From Tenrec ecaudatus (lineage: Eukaryota > Chordata > Mammalia > Afrosoricida > Tenrecidae), in contig NC_134537.1 in the NCBI RefSeq assembly GCF_050624435.1, positions 12,334,584-12,398,583 of the forward strand: DNA of 64,000 nt, written 5' to 3'. The position numbers were made by a program, and so were the translations under genes. Of this stretch, positions 46,266 to 64,000 are shown piece after piece. The notes beneath the pieces are model-generated. The model was not told where the DNA came from, ran no database searches, and saw nothing but the letters and a program-made list of their open reading frames with translations. Every line of letters starts with the position of its first letter. Position 1 is the first letter of the stretch.

Positions 46266-46445
46266 TGTGGGGCAGTCTCGTGGCTCAGTGGGTTAGGTCT
46301 TGGGCTGCTAACTGCAAGGTTGGTGCTTCAAACCCACCCACTGGGAGAAAGAAGAGGCTGCCAGCTCCCATAAAGATGCACCGTCTCCGAAGCCCAGACT
46401 CAGGCTGCTTGCTATGGGCCAGAATCCACTCAGTGGCAGTGGGAG
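46266..46445 (+). mobile_element. AfroSINE
   Basis: GGGCTGCTAACTGCAAGGTT head, TGGGAGAAAGAAGAGGCTGC middle and CCACTCAGTGGCAGTGGGAG tail. Confidence 0.85.
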
Positions 46446-46465
46446 TGCTTTGAGTGAGGGGTACC

Positions 46466-46660
46466 GCCTTTGGAAGGTCCGCAGAGAGCTTCAATGGTTT
46501 GTACTCCCAAGAGTCAGAATCTACTCAATGGCTGAGTTCGTTATTATCGATGTTGTTGTTGTTGGAGATTCACAAAAGAGTAGGTGGCTTGAATCCACCC
46601 AGTGGAACCGCGGAGGAAAGGCCTGGCAGTCTGCTTCCACGGGTTCACAGCCATTGAAAT
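46466..46660 (+). mobile_element. AfroSINE fragments with TTG tail
   Basis: GAATCTACTCAATGGCTGAG tail followed by TGTTGTTGTTGTTGG, then a second diverged body with GTGGCTTGAATCCACCCAGT. Confidence 0.6.
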
Positions 46661-49227
46661 GCTAGGGGCTGGTTACCTCGCTGGCTTTTCATGCCTGCCC
46701 TGCAGATGGCAGTGGCTTGGCATTAGATAGTGTTCCCATTTGGCAGATGAAAGCGCTGAAGAAATGGGGCTTCAGCAGGTGCAGAATTGATGCTGAGGGG
46801 CCCTCAGACAGAGACCTGAAGCGTAGCCCCCAAAGGTCAGGACTGGACTCTGCCCTTCCCCATCGGTCTGTGTGTTTCTTTTTGCGGCTGCAGCCTGGCT
46901 GGGAACTGAGTGGCCTCAAGCAACACGGGTTACGTTAGGGTTCTGAAGATCAGAACTCCCAGTGGGCCTCACGGGGCCCAAAACCCAGGCGTTGACATCC
47001 CCTTTCTGGAAGCTCTCCGGAGGGATCTGTGTTCGTCCTTTTCCCAGGCCTGCATTCCTTGGCTTGTGGTCCCCTCCCATCTTCGAAGCCCGTGATGGCC
47101 ACTTGCCACTCATGCTCCTGTCCCTGCTTCTCTGCAGAAGGACCCCTGTGACTTTGTCGGGCCCACTTGAATCATCTAGGGCTGGGGTTGGCAAGCATCT
47201 CAGGTGGAGAGCCAATCCTGCCCCTCACGACAGTTTAAACATCATCCGAGAGACCCCACAGATTTGTACAAACATATAAAATCAGATCCCCACGATCTGA
47301 ATCGTATCCTGGGAGACGATGGATTTTGTTTGCATGTTCATCTCGACTTCAGGACCACCCACAGCTGACGAATCACAGTTTGCCGACCTCTGACCTAGAG
47401 TAACACCCCCGTTTCAAGTTCTCCAGCCACATCTGCAAAGGCCTCCTAGCGGTACAGGCTCACACATTCCTAGGCTCCTAGCTGTTCCTCTGCGTTAACT
47501 CTGCTTCCTGGCCTTGTGCTGTCTGTCCATCTCCTCGTCCATAAATGGAGCCCTGCCACCCCCCACTCGCCCCCAGGGTGGTTGGAGGAATCCCATGGGC
47601 TTCCCAGGGCGCTGGGACCGAGCCTGGAACCTGGCTAGGGCTTTCAGAACATGCGTTCTTAGCATCCTTCCGTTCTCATTTCGGGAAACGCCTGGGTTCC
47701 CCCCTACCACTGGGCCTGTGGGGATGAGTCAGGCCGGTTGAGATATTGTCACCTGTCCAGTCAGGAAAGCCTTGTCGGGTAGCCTGGGCCTGGGGACATG
47801 TGTCTAAGGAGAGAGGGGTAGTGCTAACCCGAGGCTATGAAGAACCCTGCCCGTGGAGGGGTGGGTGGACTGAGAGACCAGGGAGAACTCAGGCTTCTTG
47901 GGTCACTGGCATTTGAGCTGAACCCCGTGTTGATCATGGAGCCTCCCCCAACCCGATGCCCTGTCGTCTGTGTCAGGTAAGGAGTTGAGGGTTAACTGCA
48001 TCCGAGTTCCTAGTGAGAAGACAGGGGGTGGGGGGGAAGGTTGGAGGGGCACCTGCCTGGTCAGAGCCCTTTGTGACGCGCCCCCCAGAGCGACCCAGCC
48101 TCTCGCCTCACCGTCCAGACTGGAAAACGGCGAAGCCGTGCTGGGAAGGAAAGAGCTTGTCCCCGGAGCTCAATTACTGCCGCTCCCGGGCAGCCTGGGG
48201 AATCGCCCGTTTGGCAGCTGCTGTGCGTGGGGCCGGACTTGGGCGTGGTGTCAAGGGCCTGGGGGACACCAGTCAGGCTGTGGAGGGGAATTAATGGGGG
48301 CAGAAGAGTGACCCTGTTCCAGAGCGGCCTCCCTGTGGTGCCCAGTCAGGAGGCCAGGGTCTGCCCCATGCTCCTCGGGGCAGGGGGGCTTACAGAATGG
48401 AGGGAGGTGTGAGGGAGACCAGTCAGCGGCAGTCAGCTTGAAGTAGTTAGGACTTGCAGCATGAGTCAGGGGCCAGCCGGGGCCCGGGGTACTACAGGTG
48501 AAGGCAGAGACCCACCGAGGTGCCCAAGAGCGTGCTGAAGGACACACCTCTGTGGGAGGTGGGCATGCCCAGCAAGGAGCCCCCTGGCCTAGAGTCAGGC
48601 TGGCTGTTCACAGGAGTGCTGGCTGCTGAGTGGGGTCTTGTCGGATGAGGAGGAAGGAGTCCAGTGGGTGGACCCGAGAACCAGTGCCGACCGTGGCCTG
48701 AGGCAGGAAGCAGTTTGCAAAGCAGTACCTCTGTCTGCCCCACTGGGTGCATGTGTCCTGCCAAGATAGGGAGCCAGGCATTTCTTCAGGGACGGCCCAG
48801 CCTAGAGTCAAGCCTGGCTGCTCGTGAGAACTCGGGGGAACAGAAATCCCCGACCCCTGGCCGGTCCCTCCCCTCCAATGTGGCTGTGGACAGAGCCAGG
48901 CTGACTGGTTCAAACCTCTGGCCACGGGGTCCCCAAGGACTCTTTCACAGCGATTGTCCCGAGTATCTGGTCCCTACCAGGGTACCAGTGCAGGTGTGGG
49001 CGAGGAGACGGGGGCTAGCCTCAGTGGTGACGGCTGTGGATAGAAGGGGCCCCCGCAGCCCCGTGTCTCCCATAGGGACCCTGTCTCACTGACCTGGCAG
49101 CACTGACCAGCCCTGGGGCACTGGCTGAGTTTCTTGGTGGTGCCACCGTATCAGCAGGACCACCAGAGGGTGGCTTTACGAGGGTGGGGCGAAGATATGG
49201 GTTTCTGCCTTGTTAATTTTAGCTTCT
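46661..49227 (+). other. SCN5A: SCN5A intron 3, mostly unique DNA
   Basis: A MIR-like piece lies near 46720-46860 (CCCATTTGGCAGATGAAAGC). No exon signal. Confidence 0.4.
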
Positions 49228-49357
49228 GGGGGCCGCTCTGCAGGAAGAAATGGAGCTTCCTACTGTAGAGTTAGGGTCTCGGAAACCCACAGAGGCAGCT
49301 CTACTCTGCCCTGCAAGGTTGCTATGAGTCGGCACCCATGCGATGGCAGTGGGGGTT
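49228..49357 (+). mobile_element. AfroSINE, head truncated
   Basis: CCGCTCTGCAGGAAGAAATG, GAAACCCACAGAGGCAGCTC and TTGCTATGAGTCGGCACCCA. Confidence 0.8.
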
Positions 49358-49519
49358 GTTGGGGACCTGTGCTCTTCCATCTGTGTCTCTCTGATCTGGA
49401 TATTATTTAGACAAGGCTACATTGAGGACATGCCCACCCTGACGGGGCTTCCTTGGCAAACTAACGATGCCCGTGTTTCCAGATAGTGACCTCCGCCAAC
49501 CAAAACCAGACTCTCTGCG

Positions 49520-49720
49520 GTGTGCTGACTCATGAGTGGATGCCGACCCATCAAGACCCTGTAGGACTGGGGGGAGAGCTACCCCTGCGAGTTTCTGAGA
49601 CTCCTAACTGTTTGCGGGAATAGAAAGCCCATCTTTCCTCCGTGTAGCAGCTAGTGGTTTCAAACTGCCAACTTGGCGAATCGCAGCCCCTGGCATCACC
49701 ACGGCGCCACCACCAGGACA
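49520..49720 (-). mobile_element. AfroSINE
   Basis: GATGCCGACCCATCAAGACC, GTTTGCGGGAATAGAAAGCC and end GCGCCACCACCAGGAC. Confidence 0.8.
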
Positions 49721-49740
49721 GGCCCCCTCGGGTCATTCCT

Positions 49741-49965
49741 AGAGGAGCCCTGATGGGGTGGCTGTGAGTTGGGGGTGTTGACCACAAGGGCCGCCATTCG
49801 AAACCACCAGCCGCTCTGCGGTTGGTGAGAAGACGGGGCTTTCTACTCCTATAAAGAGTGACCGTTTCAGGTATCCCCAGGGCAGGTCCTATAGGGGCAC
49901 CGTGAAACTCAAGGGAGCATTTCAGTCCTGGGCATCGACCCCATGCCAGTGAGTTTGGTTGTGAT
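49741..49965 (+). mobile_element. AfroSINE, tail broken
   Basis: GGAGCCCTGATGGGGTGGCT head and TTCGAAACCACCAGCCGCTC. A tail piece (CCCCATGCCAGTGAGTTTGG) sits at 49939-49960. Confidence 0.8.
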
Positions 49966-49989
49966 CGATCTACTCATGCCGTCGTGTCT

Positions 49990-50147
49990 GACGCGCGGGG
50001 ATCCTTTTTCACAGGGGTCGCGATTCATCACAGTAGCAAAACGACAGTGATGAAGTAACAACAAAAATCGTTTTATGGTTGGGGGCGCCACCACATTAGG
50101 AACTGTATTAAAGGGTCTTGGCATTAGGAAGGTTGAGGACCACCGCT
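49990..50147. mobile_element. SPIN-type MITE, right part only
   Basis: Its CACAGGGGTCGCGATTCATC to GAAGGTTGAGGACCACCG segment matches the right half of the 9.87-kb SPIN copy and the reverse of the 56.49-kb copy. The left end is degraded where AfroSINE pieces abut it. It lies about 210 bp upstream of exon 4, inside the U12 intron and outside the branch-site region. Confidence 0.75.
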
Positions 50148-50228
50148 CCATGGGGTTTCCAAGGCTGTGAATCTTTACGGATGCAGTCACGTCTGTGCCC
50201 CCTGACCTTTCTCTTAGCAGCCTAGCAC
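50148..50228 (-). mobile_element. AfroSINE-related fragment
   Basis: GGGTTTCCAAGGCTGTGAAT followed by CTTTACGGATGCAGTCACG. Ends about 110 bp before the U12 branch element. Confidence 0.7.
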
Positions 50229-50345
50229 CTAACCTTACACTGATCCAGCAGGGTTCCTTCACCGGGGCCCAGAGGGCTGGGGTTCCAGGACATATTTGGG
50301 GGGCACCCTCGCCCTGCCACACCCTGCGCCGTGACTTTTCCTTGA

Positions 50346-50447
<102 letters not shown>

Positions 50448-50597
50448 TAAGTATCCCGGGACTTCTCCACGCCACGCCACAACCCCAAACGTCACCTCAC
50501 AGGAGGGCCGTGTCCAGGCCCAGGGACTCGCCACCTAGGGGCTCCTTGGCCCAGCCCCTCCCCTCTTTTGCCTCTCCTAGTCCTGCTCGGTCCCCGT

Positions 50598-50668
50598 GGT
50601 CGGCAGTTCAAAACCACCAGCAGCTCCTAAGGAGCAAGGCCGGGCTTTCTTCTCCCGCCAACAGTCCT
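50598..50668 (+). mobile_element. AfroSINE fragment in intron 4
   Basis: GTCGGCAGTTCAAAACCACC and AGCAAGGCCGGGCTTTCTTC only. Confidence 0.7.
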
Positions 50669-50752
50669 GGAAAAAATCCACAGAGGGCACTGTGAGAATG
50701 CAGCGGGTGAGGGGGTTGGGGGCTGGGGGGTCCTGCGTGCGGCCTGACCTGA

Positions 50753-54025
<3,273 letters not shown>

Positions 54026-54182
54026 AGTGGGTTAGGTGTCAGGATGCTCGCTGTAAGGTTGGCAGTTCAAACCCACCAGCTGCACCTCGGGAGAAAGTTG
54101 AAACTTTCTGCTCCCGTGCAGGTTTACAGCCTCGGCCACCGGCAGGTGGGGCAGTTCTGCTCTGTCCTGTAGGCTGGCTGTG
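54026..54182 (+). mobile_element. AfroSINE
   Basis: AAGGTTGGCAGTTCAAACCC head and GGGAGAAAGTTGAAACTTTC middle; tail truncated after CCTGTAGGCTGGCTGTG. Confidence 0.8.
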
Positions 54183-56482
54183 CAAATCTGCCCCTCAGCA
54201 GGAGTGGGGATGGGTGGGGGAGGGACCGAGGAGATGCAGGGAACACCCCACACCCCACACTGGAGCTCAGCTTTCGACTCTCCAGCCACAGCTTTTCCTG
54301 TGGTCCCCCCTCCCTCCACCCCACTTCCAGCTGGGCACCTGCTAGTTAGCATAGCCTCCCACCTTCTGGGGTTGTTATGGAAACCAAACCTGGCTGGGAA
54401 GGGAGGGAGGACAGAGAGGAGGGAGGCTGTCACGGCCATTGCTAACTCCGTAGCTGATGGCAGTTACCTAGCAGCCTGGGAGCCTAACCGGACAGCAAGC
54501 TTGGGGTGAGAGGACCCCGGAGCACCAGGAAAGGCACTGGGGCTACCACCGACTGCCCAGCTGGACAGGAGTGGGATAGGATGAAGTCTCGGGTCTGCGC
54601 TTCCTCGGGACCCCTGCTTAGCCTCCCAAAGGCTCCCCAAACCCACCCACACCCCCGCACTGGGGCTGTTATGATGAGATGGAAGACTGGTCTACTACTC
54701 TCTTCTCCAATGTCAGGACTGGAGGTCCCACCCCAGCCGGCTGCCCAATGCAGGCTCCCTCCTGCCTAGCCACCCTCGGGGACCTAACAGGAGGCCAAAG
54801 TGGGCTCTGGCTTGGGAAGAGCAGAAGCCAGGCTTGGAGTGGAGTAGCCAGCCCTTCACTCTCTCCAGGCCCCTCCTGGGGCCCCCTCCCAGGCCCAGCA
54901 TGCCCCCAGAACCACCAGCCCCTTTCTGCTCTTGCCCTTCAACCAGCCTTACAAGCCTGTGTGGGCAGCACTGCGATTGTCCAGCCCAATTCTGTCACCG
55001 GACCTTGTCCCCTTGGGATCCCACCTTCTCCATGCTCAGCACGGGCTGAAGAGGCAGGCTGTGAGCAGGGGGCCAGCGCTGTCTGCAGAGGACACCACCG
55101 TGGGGCAGGTTCAACAAACGGGCACGCCGAGGACAGGCAGAGTCTAAGGGGAGATTCCAGGATACTGTGAGGGACAGACAGCTGGGGAGGCACCAGGACA
55201 GCTGCTTCCCTCTCTGGTGTGCCTGCTGCTCCGCCAACTCCCCTGAACTGTCTGTCTGGAGCAAGCCAGAGCTGATATCCCGGCCAGACAGGGAACCTGG
55301 AGCCTCCGGCCAGCTGCAGCCCAGACTCCGTGGGATGGCAAGACCCAACACTGCCCCAGGCTCAGCATGATAGGCTGGTGTCTGCATGGAGTCCCCCAAG
55401 CCTGGACGAAGACCCAGAGATGGGCGTGAGGGGCTGAACTGTCACAGAGAATAGGAAAGCCCAGAGGAGCTGAGTGGGAACTTGGATCAGATGAAGAGGT
55501 ACCCGTGGGTCGGAAGAAAGGAGGTGATTTCTAGTCCTCCCTGGAAGATCTGACTGCAGTCCTGGAGGCAGACAGGCAAGCAGAAGCGAGTCCCAGGGGA
55601 TGGGGGATGGAAGTCACACCACAGAAGGGGTCTGGTGTCACCAGAGGAAAGAAGGTATGCTCAGCCAAGTCTCCTCCCTGAAGGGCTGCAGTGGACAAGG
55701 AGACAGCATCAGCAGTCCCCCGAACCTCGTGGAGATGCAGGTGGCCCCAGAGCGCGTGTTGGGAAAGGTGGTTTTGGCCCAGCATCCGTGAGAACTGGAC
55801 CAGACCTAACCCCAGGACATTGTCCTCTGGCACAGCTTCCCCCTCGCCGCTTGAAGGTGACCTCGGACATCACCTGAAGGTCCAGATGGACCAGCAGCCT
55901 GAGGCTCACGCACTGTCAGCCCTCACCAGCCTCACAGGACCACCACCCTAGACCTGATGTCACTCAGACACCCGGGTCAGACATGAGACTGAACGTCAGA
56001 CATCCTGAGTCCAAGGCCCTTGATTAAACATTGCACACCTTCGGTTAAATGTCAGACACCCCGGAGTCAAAGGCCTTGGTTAAATATCACAGGTCCGCCG
56101 TCGCTGTCTCAGGGGCCTTGGCCACGCAGTGTCCCTCCATACCTCAGACACCTCGTGGTCATGTGCCCTTCTGCTGCGTGTCCCCGCATCTGGCTCAGGC
56201 AGACCCTTGCTCTGTGCCTGTGGAGGCACTGGCAGACATGGCTGGCCAGACTCTGAGGGTGGCCCCCGTGCCGTTCAACCCTGCGGGGTGTCTCTGGGGC
56301 CCAGGCAGGGCAGATGCTGTCCTCAGCTGGGGACAGAGGCAAGGCCATCCCTGTGTGATAGGAAGGCTCCTGGGGTGAGACGGGGGAAAGGGCTATTCTC
56401 CAGGGAGAAACAGGTGTCACCTGTTCTCTTTTCTCATTTTGTGTTGGCCGTTCGCTGTGAGCAGCTCTGGCAGCCCCCCTTT
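54183..56482 (+). other. SCN5A: SCN5A intron 5, unique DNA
   Basis: No supported feature. 55960-56130 has a short period-like recurrence of GTCAGACACCC/CATCACAGG motifs but is too diverged to call. Confidence 0.4.
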
Positions 56483-56490
56483 TCCCAGCG

Positions 56491-56676
56491 CGATGGTTCT
56501 CAACCTTCCTCATGCCGAGGTCCTCATGCTGTGGTGACCCCAACCATGAAATTATTTTTGATGGGACTTCATCACTGTCATTTTGTTACTGTTACAAATT
56601 GGGCGACCCCTGTGAAAGGGTCTTTCGACCCCCACCCCACACAAAGGGGTCAAGACCCACAGGTTGAGAACCGCTG
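56491..56676. mobile_element. SPIN-type MITE, complete 186-bp copy
   Basis: The termini CGATGGTTCTCAACCTTCCT and CAGGTTGAGAACCGCTG are inverted relative to each other. The flanking 8-bp repeats are TCCCAGCG (56483-56490) and TCCTAGCG (56677-56684), which match at 7 of 8 positions. It is a short deletion derivative in intron 5, about 0.7 kb upstream of exon 6A. Confidence 0.85.
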
Positions 56677-57006
56677 TCCTAGCGTAACTCCTCTGCCTTG
56701 GGAGCTCATGGCGCCTCCCATTGCATGCTGGGAGCCAGACACTGAGGTACAGAGATCTGTAGGTGGGAGGAGTGACCTTTGACCCCTCCCACCCGCCACT
56801 CCAAGGCCGATCTCAGCCAGGGCTCCCAGGTCCCATGTTTGGAGAACGTGGGCTCTGACCAGGCTATGGAAGACACAGGAGCACGCAAAACTTCCCCGTC
56901 CCCTGACGGGAGGCTGCTTTCCTCCTCTCTCTGACCTGGCTCCGGCCCCGGGCCCTGCCTGGTGGTCCCATTGTCACAGTCACCAGTGGCATGGGGAATG
57001 TGGCAG

Positions 57007-57168
57007 GAGCCCTGGTGGCATAGTGAGTGTCACGTGGGGCTGCTAACCTCAAGGTCAGCAGTTCTAAACCAACCAGCTGGGAAAGACCCCCAGAGGCAGA
57101 TCCAGCCTGTCCTGCAAGGTCTCTGAGAGTCAGTCTGGATTGACTCGGTAACAGTGAATGTGGTTTGC
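57007..57168 (+). mobile_element. AfroSINE, short form lacking the middle block
   Basis: GAGCCCTGGTGGCATAGTGA head, then CAACCAGCTGGGAAAGACCC straight to CAGAGGCAGATCCAGCCTGT. The roughly 45-bp middle present in most copies here is absent. Ends about 205 bp upstream of exon 6A. Confidence 0.75.
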
Positions 57169-57373
57169 TCCCCAGGGACCTGCCCGGGTCCTTGCAGCAT
57201 CCCCAAACCGAAGTGCCCTGTGGCATGAGGATGGAGATGGGAGGACAACCTGGGGTGCCCGGGGACCACCCCCAGCTCTCCCTGCGGGTGAGGGAGCAGG
57301 GAGAGGGCTGGCCAGGGAGGGCTGGCGCCGGTTCTGCTATGTAATTCCCAATAACTGTGGTTTGATTCTGCAG

Positions 57374-57465
57374 GTATGTATCAGAAAGTATAAAACTAGG
57401 CAATTTGTCGGCTCTTCGAACTTTCAGAGTCCTGAGAGCTCTAAAAACTATTTCCGTTATTCCAG
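57374..57465 (+). CDS. SCN5A: SCN5A exon 6A (neonatal-type, alternative): end of S3, S3-S4 loop, S4
   Basis: The exon is 92 nt between TTCTGCAG and CAG|GTAAGA. It encodes [20 protein letters not shown] and continues through the S4 charges to ISVIP. The Lys in the S3-S4 loop marks the neonatal form, which replaces the Asp of the adult form. Relative to human neonatal Nav1.5 as I recall it, one Asn of the loop is Ser. The exon is distinctly AT-richer than its neighbours and uses codons such as CTA, AAA and ATA. The acceptor pyrimidine tract is poor. Including it together with 6B would add 184 nt and shift the frame, so the two copies must be mutually exclusive. Confidence 0.93.
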
Positions 57466-57550
57466 GTAAGATGCTGAGACTTTTGCTTTCTGGTCTCCGC
57501 TGCCAGTGATTCTCTCTCTGTCTCCCACCCTCACCCACCCCCTCCTCTGA

Positions 57551-61589
<4,039 letters not shown>

Positions 61590-61745
61590 AGCAGAGCCTT
61601 GGTAGCGCTGTTGGCTCAGCAGTGGGCTGCTAGCTGCCAAGGTTGTTGGTTCAAACCACCAGCCGCTCCTCGGGAGAAAGATGAGGCTGGCTGCTCCTGT
61701 AAAGGTTTGCAGCCTCGGAAACCCGATGGCACTGGGTGAGAATTT
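61590..61745 (+). mobile_element. AfroSINE
   Basis: GAGCCTTGGTAGCGCTGTTG head, CCAGCCGCTCCTCGGGAGAA and TCGGAAACCCGATGGCACTG; tail absent. Confidence 0.8.
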
Positions 61746-62498
61746 GGGTTCGCCAGCTTCCCTGGCCCCTTGCACCCCTGGTTGGGGGACAGGGTCTCTG
61801 TGAGGCTGAGGGCCTGAACCCCAGGTCCGCAGTGAAGCTGACCACATGCTGCTCCTGCTGCTCCGGGGGGTCACGCTTTGAGAACTGCTGCCCAGAGGTA
61901 GGCAGGCAGTGGTGCGGCGGCAGACAGGCACTGACAAGTTTTCCCATCAAGGAGAGGATGGGGTTGGGAATCTGTGTTGCCCCTGGACCAGCTCAGTTCC
62001 CTCTCTCCCCTCCCAAACCAAAGTGTTGCCATGGTGACTGTGGCAGGCATTGCCTCTGCCACTTTCTACCCAGGAGAGGGGCTCCAGAGCTGGGCAGCAG
62101 CTTGCTGAGGCTGCGTGCGGACTCTGCAGCCTGGCTGGAATTCACCTACTAGTTTTGGGCCTTGTAGGCCCTCTTAGTGGTTTGGGGCTGGGGCAGAAGC
62201 TCCCCTGGAAACAGCTGAGGCCCTGCTCAGGACATCCTGTGTCCCTCAGGCACTTGGGGACACGTGGGCAGTAGGAAGTCAGAGGAAGGTGGGGGGCAGG
62301 GGAAGCCAGAGAAGAAGTCTCAGGCTTGGCAAGGCAGAACAGTTGGAGGCAGGGCAGGGGCAGAGAAGATGAACACGCCTCCCCCGTTAACCCCACAGCA
62401 GTTCCTGTGCCTCCCAGGGCCCTGGACACAGGAGGGGAGCCCGCCCCACCAGGATTCTGAGCCCGAGCACCCCTCACCCTCAGCTGTCTCTCTTACAG
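61746..62498 (+). other. SCN5A: SCN5A intron 7, 3' part, unique DNA
   Basis: No supported feature. Confidence 0.4.
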
Positions 62499-62562
62499 GC
62501 AATTACCTACTGAAGAATGGGACCACTGATGTCTTACTGTGTGGGAACAGCTCTGACGCTGG
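62499..62562 (+). CDS. SCN5A: SCN5A exon 8: domain I extracellular loop
   Basis: A 64-nt exon lies between CTCTCTTACAG and GG|GTATGT. It encodes [20 protein letters not shown] followed by a split Gly. Two N-glycosylation sequons (NGT and NSS) and one loop Cys are present, as in the human protein. The acceptor has a clean pyrimidine tract. The exon sits 1.06 kb upstream of exon 9. Confidence 0.96.

Positions 62563-64000
<1,438 letters not shown>

Noticed and set aside
56129..56782. 217-codon open frame in intron 5
   Set aside because: It runs through the SPIN MITE and into unrelated DNA and has no domain.

Overview
The window is mammalian nuclear DNA carrying the 5' part of one gene, SCN5A (cardiac voltage-gated sodium channel alpha subunit Nav1.5), on the + strand. 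Eight coding positions are present (exons 2-9), and position 6 is duplicated as two alternative exons. Together they encode residues 1-380, from the initiator Met to the domain I pore, and the exon lengths (coding part of exon 2 = 273, then 119, 90, 129, 92 or 92, 231, 64, 142 nt) equal those I recall for human SCN5A. The gene continues past the right edge.

Organism: the dominant repeat is a tRNA-derived SINE of the AfroSINE type, which marks Afrotheria. There are also hAT transposons with the sequence features of SPIN ('Space Invaders'), which among afrotherians are known from tenrecs. The two together point to a tenrec (Afrosoricida), for example the Echinops lineage. This is inferred from remembered repeat families, not from a database search.

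Layout. 1-18.3 kb is upstream intergenic DNA: AfroSINEs, old L1 pieces, LINE 3' tails, one 0.5-kb LTR-like element, an 857-bp SPIN copy, an unusual 190-bp inverted duplication and no recognisable exon. 18.3-18.95 kb is a degenerate GT-rich tandem region abutting the CpG-island promoter. 19.15-19.29 kb is non-coding exon 1. 19.3-37.46 kb is intron 1, with unique DNA, SINEs, a complete LTR-like element and a perfect octamer-like palindrome. 37.46-37.78 kb is exon 2 with the start codon. Exon 3 follows at 40.33 kb. Intron 3 (40.45-50.36 kb) is a minor-class AT-AC (U12-type) intron that contains a 550-bp polypyrimidine minisatellite. Exons 4 and 5 lie at 50.36-50.90 kb. The mutually exclusive exons 6A (neonatal, Lys-containing) and 6B (adult, Asp-containing) lie 144 bp apart at 57.37-57.70 kb. 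Exons 7, 8 and 9 lie at 60.57, 62.50 and 63.62 kb. A 38-bp-unit purine-pyrimidine tandem array starts within a few bases of the exon 9 donor and runs off the end.

How the parts work together: the TATA-less CpG promoter drives a non-coding first exon, which splices over 18 kb to the coding exons. The minor spliceosome is needed for intron 3. A choice between two 92-nt exons sets the charge of the domain I S3-S4 region. I found no CRISPR, prokaryotic, viral-coding or novel multigene system. The most notable features are the horizontally acquired SPIN elements, the inverted duplication, the LTR-like family and the two structure-prone tandem arrays inside SCN5A introns.
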